NCBI GenBank assembly: GCA_965214675.1
Contig: OZ243969.1
Location: 1,364,001 to 1,428,000 of the forward strand
Length of the DNA stretch: 64,000 bases
Source of the DNA: WTFY01 sp965214675
GTDB lineage: Bacteria; Pseudomonadota; Gammaproteobacteria; UBA4575
Direction of reading: 5' to 3'
Position numbers and translations under genes: made by a program. How positions within the stretch are numbered: the first letter of the stretch is position 1; the number at the start of each line of letters is the position of its first letter. Below, piece after piece: positions 63,021-64,000 of this stretch. A model generated the notes under the pieces. The model searched no databases and was not told the DNA's origin. It was given only the letters and a program-made list of their open reading frames with translations.

Positions 63021-64000
63021 TGGAACAGGCTTGCTTGTGTGCGGCGCTGGTAACGGAGCTGGCAGGGCTCCTTCGGACCCGTCACCCAGCTGCCGTAATT
63101 CGGGGCAGGAACGCCCGAGCCAGGATAGAAATCAAAACGGTCCAGCAGCACTGTCCAGATTGCCTTCAGCTGCATGAAGGCAAAGTGTTTTCCCATGCAG
63201 AGATGCTTTCCTCCACCAAACCCGATCAGGGTATAGTGGTGTTGCTTGTCCTCGCTCAGGGGCGGGGCAAAGCGTTGCGGATTATAACGCTGCGGGTCCG
63301 AAAACACGTGCGAAAGGCGGTGGGAAACTGCGGGCGAGACCATGGCCAGGCTACCGGCAGGCACACTGTACCCCGCGTAGCTGATGGGCTTCAGCACCTT
63401 GCGGATCAGCATGATCAATGGCGGGTGCAGACGCTCACATTCACGCACTGCATAATCCAGGATCACCTGGCGCTTGAGGCTGGCCATACCCATGCTACCG
63501 GACTGTGCATACACCGCGTGCATTTCGTCGCGCACCTGCTGCAGGTAATCGGGCGCCTGCAAAAGCTCCAGTGCCGTCCAGGTGGCCAGCACGGCGCTTG
63601 TGTGCTGGCCGGCAAACAGCACCGTCAGCAGGATACCGGTCACCTCGTCGTCGCTCAATGCACGTCCATCCTTGTAACGGGCATCCATGAGGGCCTGCAT
63701 GAAATCATGGGGTCTGGCCTGGTTGGCGCGACGCTCACTCATCACCCGGCTGAAAAGTGCAGCCACTTTCTCCCGGGCCCGGTCACGCACGCGATGTGCC
63801 GGGGTCGGTAACCTCGGGAGGAAAAATCCAAGGGTGTTGATCCCGTTTTGCAGGTCGTGGTAGGCCTCGGCAAAGCCTGTGTCTACCTGGTCGCGGACCT
63901 CCTGTCCGATCAGGCAACGACTTGCGATCCTGACCGTAAGCTGGTTCATCGCATACGGCAGGTCCATCTCGCCGGACTCACCGAGGCTGTCGGCAAAGCG
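63017..64000 (-). CDS. CYP51-like sterol 14-alpha-demethylase (5' end beyond window)
   Basis: At least 327 C-terminal residues are present; the frame stays open to the right edge, so the start is outside. It has the CYP51 hallmark FAGQHTSAVLATW in the I helix, ECERLHPP with the E-x-x-R pair, IRKVLKPISYAGYSVPAG, VSPAVSHR, and the heme-binding FGGGKHLCMG with axial Cys. LTVRIASRCLIGQEVR near the left end of the frame also follows CYP51. The enzyme removes the 14-alpha-methyl of lanosterol-type sterols by three oxidations. It ends overlapping the SQMO-OSC start by four bases (ATGA), so the two are translationally coupled. No redox partner is visible. Confidence 0.92.
   Translation of the reverse strand, partial: RFADSLGESGEMDLPYAMNQLTVRIASRCLIGQEVRDQVDTGFAEAYHDLQNGINTLGFFLPRLPTPAHRVRDRAREKVAALFSRVMSERRANQARPHDFMQALMDARYKDGRALSDDEVTGILLTVLFAGQHTSAVLATWTALELLQAPDYLQQVRDEMHAVYAQSGSMGMASLKRQVILDYAVRECERLHPPLIMLIRKVLKPISYAGYSVPAGSLAMVSPAVSHRLSHVFSDPQRYNPQRFAPPLSEDKQHHYTLIGFGGGKHLCMGKHFAFMQLKAIWTVLLDRFDFYPGSGVPAPNYGSWVTGPKEPCQLRYQRRTQASLFQ

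Overview
The window reads as a chromosome segment of a GC-rich gammaproteobacterium. The evidence is the order ftsY-ftsE-ftsX-rpoH, a bioC/bioH pair, the coaD/rsmD neighbours, aroK-aroB, dnaG-rpoD followed by a tRNA with anticodon CAT, and single-copy rpmB-rpmG, rpsU, hemE, tsaD, plsY and mutM. The genus cannot be named from the sequence alone. About the first 27 kb is dense housekeeping DNA: a sugar-phosphate isomerase, folB-folK, rpmB-rpmG, a fatty-acid desaturase, a hydantoinase-A protein, a chorismatase-family enzyme, mutM, a gamma-glutamyltransferase, coaD, rsmD, an M16 protease pair, ftsYEX-rpoH with a perfect CIRCE operator before rpoH, ctaA, bioC-bioH, plsY, tsaD, rpsU, hemE and the penicillin-binding protein mrcA. 

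From about 27.0 to 32.9 kb, between mrcA and aroK, lies an accessory block. It holds a deletion scar of a polyketide synthase (PKS) gene, an Apea-type HEPN protein with a substituted active-site Arg, an MntA/HepT toxin-antitoxin pair, and a lipoprotein whose reading frame is broken at a G9 tract just after the lipobox, which suggests phase variation. Core genes resume with aroK, aroB, dgt, dnaG, rpoD and a tRNA. 

From 39.7 kb to the right edge the DNA is accessory again. First comes a higA remnant, then a polyketide locus: a free acyl carrier protein, an alpha/beta hydrolase, an Sfp-type phosphopantetheinyl transferase, and one 3426-residue synthase with order KS-AT-DH-MT-ER-KR-ACP-KS-AT0. 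Next are two small secreted proteins (one with a G11 tract in its signal peptide), toxin-antitoxin remnants, an intact Xre/RES module with an operator array and an exonuclease, and IS remnants. 

The right end (57.6-64.0 kb) is the most striking part: an apparent bacterial sterol gene cluster. It encodes a CYP51-like sterol 14-alpha-demethylase (running off the edge), a single polypeptide fusing a squalene-monooxygenase-like flavoprotein to an oxidosqualene cyclase with the DCTAE motif, an ERG6-like sterol C-24 methyltransferase, and a membrane protein that may be a remote relative of the emopamil-binding (EXPERA) sterol isomerases. Together these could epoxidise squalene, cyclise it, demethylate C-14 and alkylate the side chain. 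Whether the neighbouring PKS works with this pathway is unknown.
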